Below, in pieces: positions 35,981 through 44,932 of a stretch of 64,000 nucleotides of DNA. This DNA comes from Streptomyces buecherae. Lineage in GTDB: Bacteria > Actinomycetota > Actinomycetes > Streptomycetales > Streptomycetaceae. Under the pieces are notes generated by a model. The model was not told where the DNA came from. It was given only the letters and a program-made list of their open reading frames with translations, and made no database searches. The position numbers and the translations under genes were made by a program. How positions within the stretch are numbered: the first letter of the stretch is position 1; the number at the start of each line of letters is the position of its first letter. The stretch is from the NCBI RefSeq assembly GCF_014295035.1, contig NZ_CP060404.1, positions 3,436,501 through 3,500,500 of the forward strand, in the 5' to 3' direction.

Positions 35981-36833
35981 GGGCTGACTCAAGGCCGACT
36001 GAGGACCGGTTGAGGGCCGGTGGCTGTCGTTCCGGGCCCGGCCCGGTTGTGACTTCGACCCCTGACCTGGACCTCGGGCTACGGGTCTGACCTCGGGTAC
36101 GTATCCCGGCTTGCGGGCTCCGAGCTGCGGGCCTGGCCTCGGGCATGCGTCCCGGCTCCTTGGGCTCCGATCTGCGGGCGTGACCTCGGGTTTTCGCTCC
36201 GGCTTGGTTTCCGGGCTGGGGGCTCCGGGCTGCGGCCTGACCTCGGGCCTTCGCCACGGTTTGGGCCCCGGACTGGGGAGCCCGGCCTCCGCCCCTTCAC
36301 CTCGGAACTGACCTCGGTGGCGGCGCTGACTTCCGGCGCGGCCGTGAGCCAGGCCGTGGCCGTCGCCTCGGTTAAGGCTCGTGGGCTGCGTATCGGCCGA
36401 GACGGCGGGGGCCGAGCGGCTGAGATCGAGAGCGGCCGAGGTGAGGAGCGGCCGAGGCGACCGGAACCTGACGCATCCCGGGTCGCTCGGTAGGGCCCGG
36501 GGTGGCCGGTAGCGGCCGGGGGCTGTTAGCGGTCGGGGGGCTGGTCAAGTCTGGGGCGACCGGTAGGAGTCAGGGCTGTCGGGGCCTACGGGCTGCGAGC
36601 CGGCCGGAACCGGCGGGCTCAGCGCGGCTGGGGAGCGCCGGACGAGCTGGGAGTGGACACGGCGGCGTCGGCGACGACGACGGACGGCGGCCCCCGCCGT
36701 AGTTGTGCAGTCCGTCGTCGCCCCACCCCGGCGCCCCGGGGACGCCGCCGAGTGACCCGCCCCGCGCCGTGCGGCGGCGCGGCGGATCGAGCGGAGAGCG
36801 CCGGCGTGCGGCGCCGCCGTGCCCGGTTCCGGG
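35981..36833. other. intergenic region, 853 bases, repeat-rich
   Basis: The region between the convergent DUF4232 and LPMO genes. It holds an array of four degenerate units (36088-36287, listed separately), GGCTGAGG-type short repeats at 35976-36013 and GAGCGGCCGAGG repeats near 36430. No gene could be supported. Confidence 0.6.
36088..36287. repeat. degenerate 46-57 base tandem repeat, 4 copies
   Basis: Copies start at 36088, 36134, 36181 and 36238, each opening TG(A/G)CCTCGGG and continuing with TCCCGGCT, GGGCTCCGA and CTGCGGGCC elements in the same order. The length varies from 46 to 57 bases. The first two copies are the most alike. Confidence 0.65.
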
Positions 36834-37349
36834 CTAGCTGATGTTCACGTCCACGCAGGCGTAGAAGGCGTTGGACGTGTCGGCGACGTTCCAAACCGCC
36901 AACACCTTCTGCTTGCCGGACAGGCCACCGAAGTTGACCCGGTGGGTCACGGTCTCGCCGGGCCGTGCCCCGCCGTCGTTGAACTCGGCGATCTTGCTGC
37001 CGCCCACGTAGTACTGCCAGGTGCTGGTGGCGTGGCGGGCGGTCAGACGCCAGTTGAAGCTGGTGGTGCGGCTGACGGGGGTGACCTTCCAGGGCTTGCT
37101 GTCGTCGTCCAACTCGGCGAAGGCAGCGTTGCCACCGCTGCAGCTCCTGAGCCCCTTGGGGCCTTCCACGCTCTGCGGCTCGTACTTGATGGGGCCACAG
37201 GGCAGGGAGCCGGCAGCGCACTGGGCCTGGCGGCTCGGGGGCGAGTTGATGTAGCCGTGGGCGCTGGCCGTTCCGGAGGGCAGACTGACGGCCAGGATCG
37301 GCGCGATGGCCGCACCGAGAGTGACAGCCAGCTTCTTCTTACCGCGCAT
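36834..37349 (-). CDS. AA10 lytic polysaccharide monooxygenase (chitin/cellulose)
   Basis: Copper enzyme that cleaves crystalline chitin or cellulose oxidatively. The 171-residue precursor has a signal peptide (KKKLAVTLGAAIAPILAV) ending TASA, which exposes His31 in HGYINSPPSR as the mature N-terminus. The second copper ligand is His106 in LTARHATSTWQYY, and Phe in SNAFYACVDV fills the axial position. Cys44, Cys51, Cys70 and the last Cys probably form disulphides. It is a single catalytic domain without a binding module. The promoter carries a DasR-like operator, which favours a chitin role. Confidence 0.95.
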   Translation of the reverse strand: MRGKKKLAVTLGAAIAPILAVSLPSGTASAHGYINSPPSRQAQCAAGSLPCGPIKYEPQSVEGPKGLRSCSGGNAAFAELDDDSKPWKVTPVSRTTSFNWRLTARHATSTWQYYVGGSKIAEFNDGGARPGETVTHRVNFGGLSGKQKVLAVWNVADTSNAFYACVDVNIS

Positions 37350-37487
37350 GGTGGAACTCCTTGAGTGGGGGGCCTGCCGTGGGGGCAGGTGACAACCGCA
37401 GGCGGCGCAGAGCCACAGGGCGTGTCAGATGGCGACCGGGTGTGGGGGCACGGGTCGTCGGCCGTAACAGCGGCCCCACGCCGCCTG

Positions 37488-37525
37488 CTTGGTCTAGACC
37501 ATACTGATTGTCGGAGCGCGGTCAA
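37488..37525 (-). promoter_or_regulatory. LPMO promoter overlapped by a DasR-like site (dre)
   Basis: On the minus strand TTGACC (37525-37520) is followed after 16 bases by TATGGT (37503-37498), a good sigma-70-type promoter. The -10 runs into the palindrome TATGGTCTAGACCAAG (37488-37503). This matches the core TGGTCTAGACCA of the dre, the operator of the GlcNAc-responsive GntR regulator DasR, which controls chitin genes in Streptomyces. The start codon is 138 bases away, which implies a long leader. Repression by overlap is inferred. Confidence 0.75.
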
Positions 37526-37703
37526 GAGTTTGTTCCATCCGAACTTTTTCCCCTCCATCGGGGGAGTTGGATCGCGCCGCGTCGGAGTGCTGACGAGTCA
37601 TCAGCCTGGAGGTTCGGGACTCCGCAGGTCAGGGGGCGTGAACCGCGCGCGGGGGCGGTACGACGTCTGCGAACGGGTGGTCCTGCAACCGGCTGTGGTT
37701 TCG

Positions 37704-37778
37704 ACCTCCGCCGGGGCCGAGGCCACCGGCATCGGACGCGGGTTCCACCTCCGCCGGCGCCGGGGCCACCGGCATCGG
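37704..37778. repeat. 32-base direct repeat
   Basis: 37704-37735 and 37747-37778 match at 30 of 32 positions, beginning ACCTCCGCCGG and ending GGCCACCGGCATCGG. They are offset by 43 bases in the region upstream of the LPMO promoter. Confidence 0.7.
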
Positions 37779-38100
37779 CAACCGACGCCCGGTAACCGGC
37801 GCCCGCCGAGCGGCGCTCGGCGCGCGGCTGCTGGTAGCTGGCAGGGCGGGTGGGCCGGGGGCATCGCCTGCGGAGTGGGCACCTGGGGCCCCTCCCCCCT
37901 CCCCCTCCCTCCCCGCCCCCTCAGGTTCACCGCCCACGCCACCGCCCCCATCGGAGCAGGCCCCCCTCGGACCAGACCCCAGCCGGCGAGCGCCGGGGCA
38001 CCTCAGCCGGACAGCCCGACCTCAGCCCACCCCAGGCACTACGCCCCCCACTCCCAGCACAGCGCCCCAACGCCAGCCCGCCCCGACCTCCCACCCCCAC

Positions 38101-38247
38101 ACGCACCCACGCACCCACGCACCCACGCACCCACGCCCAGGCTCACCCACACACCAGCACGCAGGCCAACCCACGCCCACACACCCACCCGCACCCGCAC
38201 CCGCACCCGCACCCGCACCCGCACCCGCACTCCAGGCTCACCCACAC
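38101..38247. repeat. 8-base and 6-base microsatellites flanked by a 16-base repeat
   Basis: About four copies of CGCACCCA (38101-38135), then CCAGGCTCACCCACAC at 38137-38152, then about seven copies of CCGCAC (38188-38230), then the same 16 bases again at 38232-38247. Slippage-prone DNA; no gene crosses it. Confidence 0.75.
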
Positions 38248-38382
38248 GCCCCGCTCACCCGCCGCCCCACCCCCCGTACGCACCCTCCGCACGCAAGCCG
38301 CAGGCGTGACCCGAGCCCCGAGCCCAATCCCCACCTCCCCGTCCCAGCCCGAACCCCACCAACCCACCAACGCCCTACCCCC

Positions 38383-39720
38383 CTACCGCGGCAACTCCAA
38401 CGGAAAGACGGCCCGAATGATGCGCACGCTGACCGGGTTCAACTCGCCATGCGCCTCCGTCGCGTTGACCGAATAGACCAGGGTGCGGGACAGATTCCGG
38501 GTAGCTGCGATGGCTGTCGCGTAGCCGGGTCGGGCACCGGACTTGCCCCACACCACCGTCTTCCCGTCCTCGCCTATGAAGCGCTGGAGGCCCGCGCTGT
38601 AGGTAGCGCCCTCGATCCTCGGCAGCGTGAACATCTCCCGGTCCAGCAGCGGCTGCGGCACGATCCTTCCCCGGAACAGCGCGTGCAGCAGGCGCTCCAG
38701 GTCAGCGGTGGTCGAGATCATGTCGCCGGCCGCCCACCGGTCGGAGACGTTCCACTCTGTCGCGTCCACCAACCTGCCGTCCCGCAGCAGTTGGTAGCCG
38801 CGGTGGTGCGGTCCGTGGAGGCGCGGGTCGGGTCCGCCGGGGAACGACGTGTGCCACATCCCGGTGGGCCGCAGCACGCGCACCGCCGCCTGGTGCTCGT
38901 ACGAGTCGCCCGTGACCTTCTCGATCAGCATGCCGAGGACGGTGTAGCCGATGTTGCCGTACCGCTGCTTCTTGCCGGGGCCCTCGCCCGGGCCTCGGTA
39001 GGGGCCCTTGGCGACGGACGCGGCCACGACGGCCTCCGGCGTCAGGGTCTCGAAACGGCGCTCGTACCCCTCCCCGTCCGTCGGGCCGAGGTCGGCTCCC
39101 GGCTGGAGCCCACTGGTGAACGTGAGCAAGTGGCGCACGGTGATGGGCCCGAAGGCGTCGGACAGCAACCCCGGCAGGTACTCCTGCACGGTGCCGTCCA
39201 GATCGATCCGGCCCTCGGCGGCGAGTTGCAGCACGACGGCCGAGGTCACCACCTTGGTCGTCGACCCGGCGCGGAACCGGGCATCGGTCAACGCCCCGCG
39301 TCCACTGACCAGATCGCGCACCCCGGCCTTCCCGCGCCACGTGCCATGGCCGCCGACGCGCACCAGCGCCGCCGTGGCGTCCCGGTCCGGCAACCCGCGC
39401 AACGCCTTCTCCAGCGCCACGGCATCGGGCCCGTCCGCCGCGCGCCCCACCACCTGCCCGCCGGCCGCCGACGGCGCGGCAGTCGCCCGCGACACATCGC
39501 CACCGGACTGCCCGTCAGCCCACGCGGGCCCAGCCACCAACCCAGCCGACGCTGCCAACCCGACGACGACCGCGGCGGCCATCCCTGAGCGCGCCCGAAC
39601 GCGAACGTGGCGCCGAGTCAGGCCACCACCTCGCGGCAATGGCCAGGGCTGACCGTCGGGTCGACGGACGGACTGGGCCTGCCGGCCAGGTTGAGGGGCA
39701 GGCTGGGGACGGGCTTTCAT
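38383..39720 (-). CDS. secreted serine hydrolase, class C beta-lactamase/D-Ala-D-Ala carboxypeptidase family
   Basis: A 445-residue exported enzyme. A long Arg-rich N-terminus and a hydrophobic core (GMAAAVVVGLAASAGLVAGP) end at PAWA, near 68. The catalytic motifs are S-x-x-K in AGSTTK (Ser153, Lys156), Y-x-N in RYGNIGY (Tyr254, Asn256) and a GKSG late motif in place of HSG/KTG. The core RHLLTFTSGL is typical of the family, which covers D,D-peptidases, esterases and class C lactamases. The ATG at 39720 follows GGGAG. Its role may be wall peptide trimming; the substrate is not certain. Confidence 0.88.
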   Translation of the reverse strand: MKARPQPAPQPGRQAQSVRRPDGQPWPLPRGGGLTRRHVRVRARSGMAAAVVVGLAASAGLVAGPAWADGQSGGDVSRATAAPSAAGGQVVGRAADGPDAVALEKALRGLPDRDATAALVRVGGHGTWRGKAGVRDLVSGRGALTDARFRAGSTTKVVTSAVVLQLAAEGRIDLDGTVQEYLPGLLSDAFGPITVRHLLTFTSGLQPGADLGPTDGEGYERRFETLTPEAVVAASVAKGPYRGPGEGPGKKQRYGNIGYTVLGMLIEKVTGDSYEHQAAVRVLRPTGMWHTSFPGGPDPRLHGPHHRGYQLLRDGRLVDATEWNVSDRWAAGDMISTTADLERLLHALFRGRIVPQPLLDREMFTLPRIEGATYSAGLQRFIGEDGKTVVWGKSGARPGYATAIAATRNLSRTLVYSVNATEAHGELNPVSVRIIRAVFPLELPR

Positions 39721-40248
39721 GCGGCACTCCCGAGACGAACGGCTCACGCGTACGCCATCCATGCTGCCGAGCGCGCCGCCCGGGGGGATCGGACCGTGGT
39801 ACGGCACGCCCCCTGGCTTCACCCTGGCCGACGTTCCCTCACATGGCGTACTTGGCATCGGGGTTGTTCCCTAGGAGGAGCCCAGACGCCGAAACCCCGA
39901 CGCTCCGATTCCATCGAAGCGCCGGGGGTTCGGTCCACCACGGTCATACGGCCGCACCAACCCGCGACGACCGCGCAGGACAGACGCCCAAGCGGCCCCG
40001 CCTCCGTACCGCCCCCGCCGCCAGCACTCCACGGGCACAACAGCCCAGGCAAGACACCAGCCAACAGCCGCCAGATAAAAGCTCAAGCCAAGCCCAAGCC
40101 CAAGCCAAAGCCGAAGCTCAAGGCCACACCGAAGCCCCGACCCAAACCGAAGCCCCAGCCGAAGCCCCGGCCCGAGCCGGAGCCTCACCCCCAGCCCAAC
40201 GCCACCCGCCCAGCACCCCGCCAACCGGTACCGTCAGCCGTCAGCCAG
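39721..40248. other. intergenic region, 528 bases, with AAGCCC-type repeats
   Basis: The first part upstream of the serine hydrolase should contain its promoter. From about 40079 to 40190 the plus strand is a run of AAGCCC/AAGCCG/CCGAAG hexamers, which would read Lys-Pro repeats in one frame, but no start, ribosome binding site or sensible remainder supports a gene. Alternatively it is a remnant of a Lys/Pro-repeat protein. Confidence 0.5.
40079..40190. repeat. AAGCCC-type hexamer repeat
   Basis: A purine-rich run of imperfect 6-base units, AAGCCC, AAGCCA, AAGCCG and GAAGCC. Composition (A-rich plus strand) is unlike the surroundings. It lies just beyond the 3' end of glmM. Confidence 0.6.
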
Positions 40249-41607
40249 CTATCCCAGAGCCGACTTCACCACGTCCGCCAGTCGACCCGCGACCGACCTG
40301 GCCTGCTCGATGTCGGCGGCCTCGACCATCACGCGCACCAGCGGCTCGGTACCCGACGGGCGCAGCAACACGCGTCCGGTGGCGCCGAGTTCGCGCTCCG
40401 CGTCGGTGACGGCGATCCGCACCTCGGGCGAGGTGGCCACGCGCGACTTGTCCACGTCCGGCACGTTGATGAGGATCTGCGGCAGCCGCTCCATGACGCC
40501 CGCCAGGTCCGCGAGCGAGCGCCCGGTGGCGGCGACGCGCGCGGCGAGCATCAGCCCGGTCAACGTACCGTCGCCGGTCGTGGCGTGGTCGAGGACGATC
40601 ACGTGGCCGGACTGTTCGCCGCCCAGCGCGAAGCCGCTGCGCTTCATCTCCTCGAGCACGTACCGGTCGCCGACGGCCGTCTGCACCAGGGACAGTCCCT
40701 CGCGCTCCATGGCCAGCTTGAAGCCCAGGTTGGACATGACGGTCGCGACCACGGTGTCCTTGCGCAGCCCACCCGCGTCGCGCATGGCCAGCGCGAGGAC
40801 GGCCAGGATCTGGTCGCCGTCCACCTCGGCGCCGGTCGCGTCCACGGCCAGGCAGCGGTCGGCGTCACCGTCGTGGGCGACGCCCAGGTCGGCGCCGTGC
40901 TCGACGACGGCGGCGCGCAGCTTGGCCAGGTGCGTGGAGCCGCAGCCGTCGTTGATGTTCAGGCCGTCCGGTTCGGTGCCGATCGTGATGACCTCGGCGC
41001 CGGCCCGGGCGAACGCCTCGGGCGAGACCCGCGCCGCCGCGCCGTGCGCCCCGTCGATGACGACCTTGAGCCCGTCGAGCCGGTTCGGCAACACGCCGAT
41101 CAGGTGCGCGACGTAGTTGTCGAAGCCCTGGTCGTAGGTGGTGACCCGGCCCACGCCGGCGCCGGTCGGGCGGTCCCACGGCTCGCCGGCGGCGTGCGCG
41201 TGGTACGTCTCCTCGATCCGGTCCTCCAGCTCGTCGGCCAGCTTGTGTCCGCCGCGCGCGAAGAACTTGATGCCGTTGTCGGGCATCGCGTTGTGGCTGG
41301 CGGAGAGCATCACGCCGAGGTCGGCGCCGAGCGCGCCGGTCAGGTAGGCGACGGCGGGCGTCGGCAGCACGCCCACGCGCCGCACGTCCACGCCCGCGCT
41401 GGCCAGGCCGGCCACGACGGCGGCTTCAAGGAACTCCCCGGAGGCTCGCGGATCGCGTCCGACCACCGCCACCGGGCGATGGCCCTCGAACGTGCCCGCC
41501 TCGGCGAGCACATGCGCCGCCGCGACCGACAGGCCGAGCGCCAGCTCCGCTGTCAGGTCGGCGTTGGCGACACCGCGCACACCGTCCGTACCGAAGAGTC
41601 GTCCCAC
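40249..41607 (-). CDS. glmM: phosphoglucosamine mutase
   Basis: Converts glucosamine-6-phosphate, the GlmS product, to glucosamine-1-phosphate for UDP-GlcNAc. The 452-residue protein starts [15 protein letters not shown] and has the phosphoserine motif [13 protein letters not shown] (Ser104), the magnesium loop [14 protein letters not shown], the sugar-recognition GEQSGH and the phosphate-binding [15 protein letters not shown] near the end. The GTG start is at 41607. It follows rplM-rpsI on the same strand after a strong hairpin, the usual Streptomyces arrangement. Confidence 0.97.
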   Translation of the reverse strand: MGRLFGTDGVRGVANADLTAELALGLSVAAAHVLAEAGTFEGHRPVAVVGRDPRASGEFLEAAVVAGLASAGVDVRRVGVLPTPAVAYLTGALGADLGVMLSASHNAMPDNGIKFFARGGHKLADELEDRIEETYHAHAAGEPWDRPTGAGVGRVTTYDQGFDNYVAHLIGVLPNRLDGLKVVIDGAHGAAARVSPEAFARAGAEVITIGTEPDGLNINDGCGSTHLAKLRAAVVEHGADLGVAHDGDADRCLAVDATGAEVDGDQILAVLALAMRDAGGLRKDTVVATVMSNLGFKLAMEREGLSLVQTAVGDRYVLEEMKRSGFALGGEQSGHVIVLDHATTGDGTLTGLMLAARVAATGRSLADLAGVMERLPQILINVPDVDKSRVATSPEVRIAVTDAERELGATGRVLLRPSGTEPLVRVMVEAADIEQARSVAGRLADVVKSALG

Positions 41608-41680
41608 TGGTGTCCTCCGAGATCACGTCACATGAACCAGGGTTTACGTCCAGGTATACGCCCCTGGTTGTCCATAACCG

Positions 41681-41717
41681 AACGCCCCGGCAGCACGAAT
41701 GGTGCCGCCGGGGCGTT
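41681..41717 (-). terminator. hairpin between rpsI and glmM
   Basis: AACGCCCCGGC (41681-41691) and GCCGGGGCGTT (41707-41717) are perfect 11-base arms. The enclosed sequence continues the stem (GCAC/GGTGC) with one bulge on each side. It lies 50 bases beyond rpsI and separates the ribosomal pair from glmM. Confidence 0.7.
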
Positions 41718-41768
41718 GGAAGCGCAGCGAGACTCGCTGCAAACCGCTGCGAAGCGTTCTGCGCGAGA

Positions 41769-42284
41769 TTAGCGCTTGCTGTACTGCGGGGCCTTGCGGG
41801 CCTTCTTCAGACCGGCCTTCTTGCGCTCGACCGCACGGTCGTCACGCTTGAGGAACCCGGCCTTCTTGAGGGCGCCGCGGTTGTTGTCCTCGTCGGCCTC
41901 GTTCAGCGCGCGGGCCACGCCGAGGCGCAGCGCACCGGCCTGGCCGGAGATGCCGCCGCCGCTGATGCGGGCGATGACGTCGTAGCGGTCGTCGAGCTCG
42001 AGCACCTTGAAGGGCTCGTTGACTTCCTGCTGGTGCACCTTGTTCGGGAAGTAGCCCTCAAGGGTGCGACCGTTGATCTTCCACTTGCCGGTGCCCGGAA
42101 CGATGCGGACGCGGGCGATGGCGTTCTTGCGACGCCCGAGGCCCGCGGCGGGCTGCGGGTCGCCGAAGCGGGACGCGAGCGACTCGCTCGTGTACTCCTC
42201 GACGGGAACGTCGACGTCCTCGATCTGCTCGGTCGTCTCCACGACCTCGTCGACGACGGGGGTCTCTGCGGTGGTCTCGGCCAC
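41769..42284 (-). CDS. rpsI: 30S ribosomal protein uS9
   Basis: A 171-residue S9. The core from about 48 ([20 protein letters not shown]) includes [11 protein letters not shown] and the conserved basic tail [12 protein letters not shown] that reaches the P-site tRNA. The first 45 residues are an acidic extension ([20 protein letters not shown]), which is common in actinobacteria. It follows rplM by 40 bases and they share the promoter upstream of rplM. Confidence 0.98.
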   Translation of the reverse strand: MAETTAETPVVDEVVETTEQIEDVDVPVEEYTSESLASRFGDPQPAAGLGRRKNAIARVRIVPGTGKWKINGRTLEGYFPNKVHQQEVNEPFKVLELDDRYDVIARISGGGISGQAGALRLGVARALNEADEDNNRGALKKAGFLKRDDRAVERKKAGLKKARKAPQYSKR

Positions 42285-42324
42285 GATTCTCCTCAGATTC
42301 TTTCAGTCTTAGGGGTGGCCGGTA

Positions 42325-42768
42325 CTACTGCGCGACCTGGGTGATCTCGAACGGGACCGGCTGCTGAGCGCCGTGCGGGTGCTCGGCACCCGAGTAGACC
42401 TTCAGCTTCGAGAGCATCTGACGGCCCAGGGTGTTCTTGGGGAGCATGCCCTTGATGGCCTTCTCGACGGCCTTCTCGGGGTTCTTCGCCAGCAGCTCGT
42501 CGTAGCGGACGGAGCGCAGACCGCCCGGGTAACCCGAGTGGCGGTAGGCCATCTTCTGGGTCCGCTTGTTGCCGGAGAGGTGCACCTTGTCGGCGTTGAC
42601 GATGATGACGAAGTCACCGGTGTCGACGTGGGGCGCGTAGATCGGCTTGTGCTTGCCCCTCAGGAGGGACGCGGCCGTCGTGGCCAGACGGCCCAGGACG
42701 ACGTCCTGCGCGTCAATGATGTGCCACTGGCGCTGGACATCGCCGGGCTTGGGGCTGTACGTACGCAC
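42325..42768 (-). CDS. rplM: 50S ribosomal protein uL13
   Basis: A 147-residue L13 of normal length, starting at [23 protein letters not shown], then [40 protein letters not shown] and [14 protein letters not shown]. It is the first gene of the rplM-rpsI pair. A good promoter is visible 215 bases upstream, which leaves a long leader of about 200 bases. Confidence 0.98.
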   Translation of the reverse strand: MRTYSPKPGDVQRQWHIIDAQDVVLGRLATTAASLLRGKHKPIYAPHVDTGDFVIIVNADKVHLSGNKRTQKMAYRHSGYPGGLRSVRYDELLAKNPEKAVEKAIKGMLPKNTLGRQMLSKLKVYSGAEHPHGAQQPVPFEITQVAQ

Positions 42769-43214
42769 GGTCGTAGCCTTCGCTTCTTCAGTGATGGGGT
42801 CGCCCCTGATCCGCGAGGATCAAGAGGACGAAGTCCTGACAAGGCCACCCGGACGATCACGACAGCCGTGGCGGCACGCCGGGGACGCAACCCGAGTGCC
42901 TGCCGCTGGTCATCGGCCCGGTGGACCGGCGTAAGGGCCCCTCACGTGAGATCGAGCAAGCCAATACGCATAACGAACTGGCAGAATACCGGCCCGCCCC
43001 CATCCGGGTCAAAACAGCCGACCAGCCCCCGCCCAGCCTCCGAGCTTCGGGCCCCGCCCCCAGCCTCGCCGCGTTCCCAGCCCCAACCCTGGACGCCCAC
43101 CTCAGGCCCCGGGCCCCGGCCCCGGACGCCAGACCCGAACCCCGGCCCGGGCGGGCAGCCCCGAACCCCGAACTCCGAGCCCGGCCCCCGGGCGCCGGCC
43201 CGCCCGCACCGCCG
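42769..43214. other. rplM leader and spacer to the ABC-F gene, 446 bases
   Basis: From 42769 to about 42976 lies the untranslated leader of rplM, with several short inverted repeats (for example ATCCGCGAGGAT at 42819-42830). The promoter is at 42983-43012. The rest, to 43214, is CCCCGG/GGCCCC-rich and contains no ORF with normal codon use; the ABC-F gene ends there. Confidence 0.5.
42983..43012 (-). promoter_or_regulatory. promoter of rplM-rpsI
   Basis: On the minus strand TTGACC (43012-43007) and TATTCT (42988-42983) are separated by 18 bases, close to the housekeeping sigma HrdB consensus. The region is relatively AT-rich. It is 215 bases upstream of the rplM start. Confidence 0.7.
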
Positions 43215-44834
43215 TCATCGCGCGCGCCGCACCCGCCCCTCGTCCCAGACCGGCTCCGGCACCTCGCGGACCAGGCCGTCGGAGCCGAAGACCAGGAAAC
43301 GGTCGAAGGACCGGGCGAACCAGCGGTCGTGGGTGACCGTGAGAACCGTGCCCTCGTACGCCGCGAGCCCCTCCTGCAACGCCTCCGCGCTCTCCAGGTC
43401 CAGGTTGTCCGTCGGCTCGTCGAGCAGCAGCGCGGTGGCGCCCGCCAGCTCCAGGAGCAGGATCTGCAACCGGGCCTGCTGGCCGCCGGAGAGCTTGTCG
43501 AAGGGCTGGTCTCCCTGCCCCTCCAGCTCGTACCGGCGCAGCACGCTCATCGCGCCCCCGCGGTCCTTGGCGTGCTCCGTCCACAGGATGTCGACCAGCG
43601 TGCGGCCCATCAGCTCCGGGTGCGCGTGGGTCTGCGCGAAGTGCCCGGGCACCACCCGCGCGCCCAGCTTCCACTTCCCCGTGTGGGCCACGTCGCCGCC
43701 GGCCAGCAGGCGCAGGAAGTGCGACTTGCCCGAGCCGTTCGAGCCCAGCACCGCGACCCGCTCGCCGAAGAAGACCTCCAGGTCGAAGGGGCGCATCAGG
43801 CCGGTCAGCTCCAGCTGCTCGCAGGTGATGGCCCGCACCCCGGTGCGCCCGCCGCGCAGCCGCATCCGGATGTCCTGCTCGCGCGGCGGCTCCTGCGGCG
43901 GGCCGGCCTCCTCGAACCGGCGCAGCCGGGTCTGGGCGGCCTGGTAGCGCGAGGCCATGTCCGCGTTGTACGCCGCCTTCTGCTTGAAGGTGAGCATCAG
44001 CCGGCGCAGCTTGGCGTGCTCCTCGTCCCAGCGCCGGCGCAGCTCCTCGAAGCGCGCGAAGCGCTCCTTGCGGGCCGCGTGGTACGTGGCGAAGCCGCCG
44101 CCGTGCACCCAGGTGTCGCTGCCGGCCGGGCCCGGCTCCACGCTGATGATCTTCTGCGCGGAGCGGGCGAGCAGTTCCCGGTCGTGGCTGACGAACAGCA
44201 CCGTCTTGGGCGTCTCGCGCAGCCGCTCCTCAAGCCAGCGCTTGCCCGGCACGTCCAGGTAGTTGTCCGGCTCGTCCAGGAGCAGCACCTCGTCGGGCCC
44301 GCGCAGCAGCGCCTCAAGCACCAGCCGCTTCTGCTCGCCGCCGCTGAGCGTGCGCACCTGCCGCCACTGCGCCCGCTCGTACGGCATGCCGAGCGCGGCC
44401 ATGGTGCACATGTCCCACAGCGTCTCGGCCTCGTACCCGCGCGCCTCGGCCCAGTCGCTCAGCGCCTGCGCGTACGCCATCTGGGCGGCCTCGTCGTCGA
44501 CGGTCATGACCGCGTGCTCGGCCTCGTCCACCGCCCGCGCCGCCTTCCGCAACCGCGGCTGGGACACCGAGACCAGCAGGTCCCGTACGGTGCGCTCGTC
44601 CCGGACCGAGCCGACGAACTGGGGCATCACGCCCAGGCCACCGCTGACCGTCACCGTGCCGCCGTGCGGTTTCAGCTCGCCCGAGATCAGCCGCAGCAGC
44701 GTGGTCTTGCCCGCGCCGTTCGCCCCGACCAGCGCGACCGCGGAGCCCTCCCCCACCCGGAACGAGACATCGCCGAACAGCACCCGGCCGTCGGGTAGGT
44801 AGTACTCCAGATGCGCGCCCTCAACGTGTCCCAT
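43215..44834 (-). CDS. ABC-F family ATP-binding protein
   Basis: A 539-residue protein with two ABC ATPase domains and no membrane part. The first domain has Walker A GANGAGKTT (37-45), LSGGEQKRLVLEALL and LLLDEPDNYLD. The second has GSNGSGKSHFLRLLAGGD, LSGGQQARLQILLLEL and LLLDEPTDNLDLESAEAL. A helical linker with RFARFEELRRRWDEEHAKLR lies between them. ABC-F proteins act on ribosomes (translation factors or antibiotic protection). The ATG at 44834 (MGHVEGAHLEYY) was chosen over an upstream Met without a binding site. It is commonly found next to rplM in Streptomyces. Confidence 0.92.
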   Translation of the reverse strand: MGHVEGAHLEYYLPDGRVLFGDVSFRVGEGSAVALVGANGAGKTTLLRLISGELKPHGGTVTVSGGLGVMPQFVGSVRDERTVRDLLVSVSQPRLRKAARAVDEAEHAVMTVDDEAAQMAYAQALSDWAEARGYEAETLWDMCTMAALGMPYERAQWRQVRTLSGGEQKRLVLEALLRGPDEVLLLDEPDNYLDVPGKRWLEERLRETPKTVLFVSHDRELLARSAQKIISVEPGPAGSDTWVHGGGFATYHAARKERFARFEELRRRWDEEHAKLRRLMLTFKQKAAYNADMASRYQAAQTRLRRFEEAGPPQEPPREQDIRMRLRGGRTGVRAITCEQLELTGLMRPFDLEVFFGERVAVLGSNGSGKSHFLRLLAGGDVAHTGKWKLGARVVPGHFAQTHAHPELMGRTLVDILWTEHAKDRGGAMSVLRRYELEGQGDQPFDKLSGGQQARLQILLLELAGATALLLDEPTDNLDLESAEALQEGLAAYEGTVLTVTHDRWFARSFDRFLVFGSDGLVREVPEPVWDEGRVRRAR

Positions 44835-44932
44835 ACCGGAAGTCTGGGCGCCACCCCCCGCCGCCGGCCAACCGTTTTCCGGCGCGGCCACCGGGCCCCC
44901 GGCCACCCGGGCGTGCCCATAGGATGCGCGGC

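Larger units (their letters stand above)
37526..38382. other. intergenic region, 857 bases, repeat-rich
   Basis: It lies between the LPMO promoter and the end of the serine hydrolase gene. It contains a 32-base direct repeat (37704-37778) and a series of simple repeats (38101-38247), both listed separately. The strand composition is strongly C-rich after 37860. No gene with supported codon use was seen on either strand. Confidence 0.6.

Noticed and set aside
38101..38247. Possible CRISPR array
   Set aside because: Units of 6 and 8 bases without spacers; simple microsatellites, and no cas gene nearby.
39607..41772. A 721-codon frame on the plus strand
   Set aside because: Mostly antisense to glmM with Arg/His/Val shadow composition; the Lys-Pro segment is a simple repeat without start signals.
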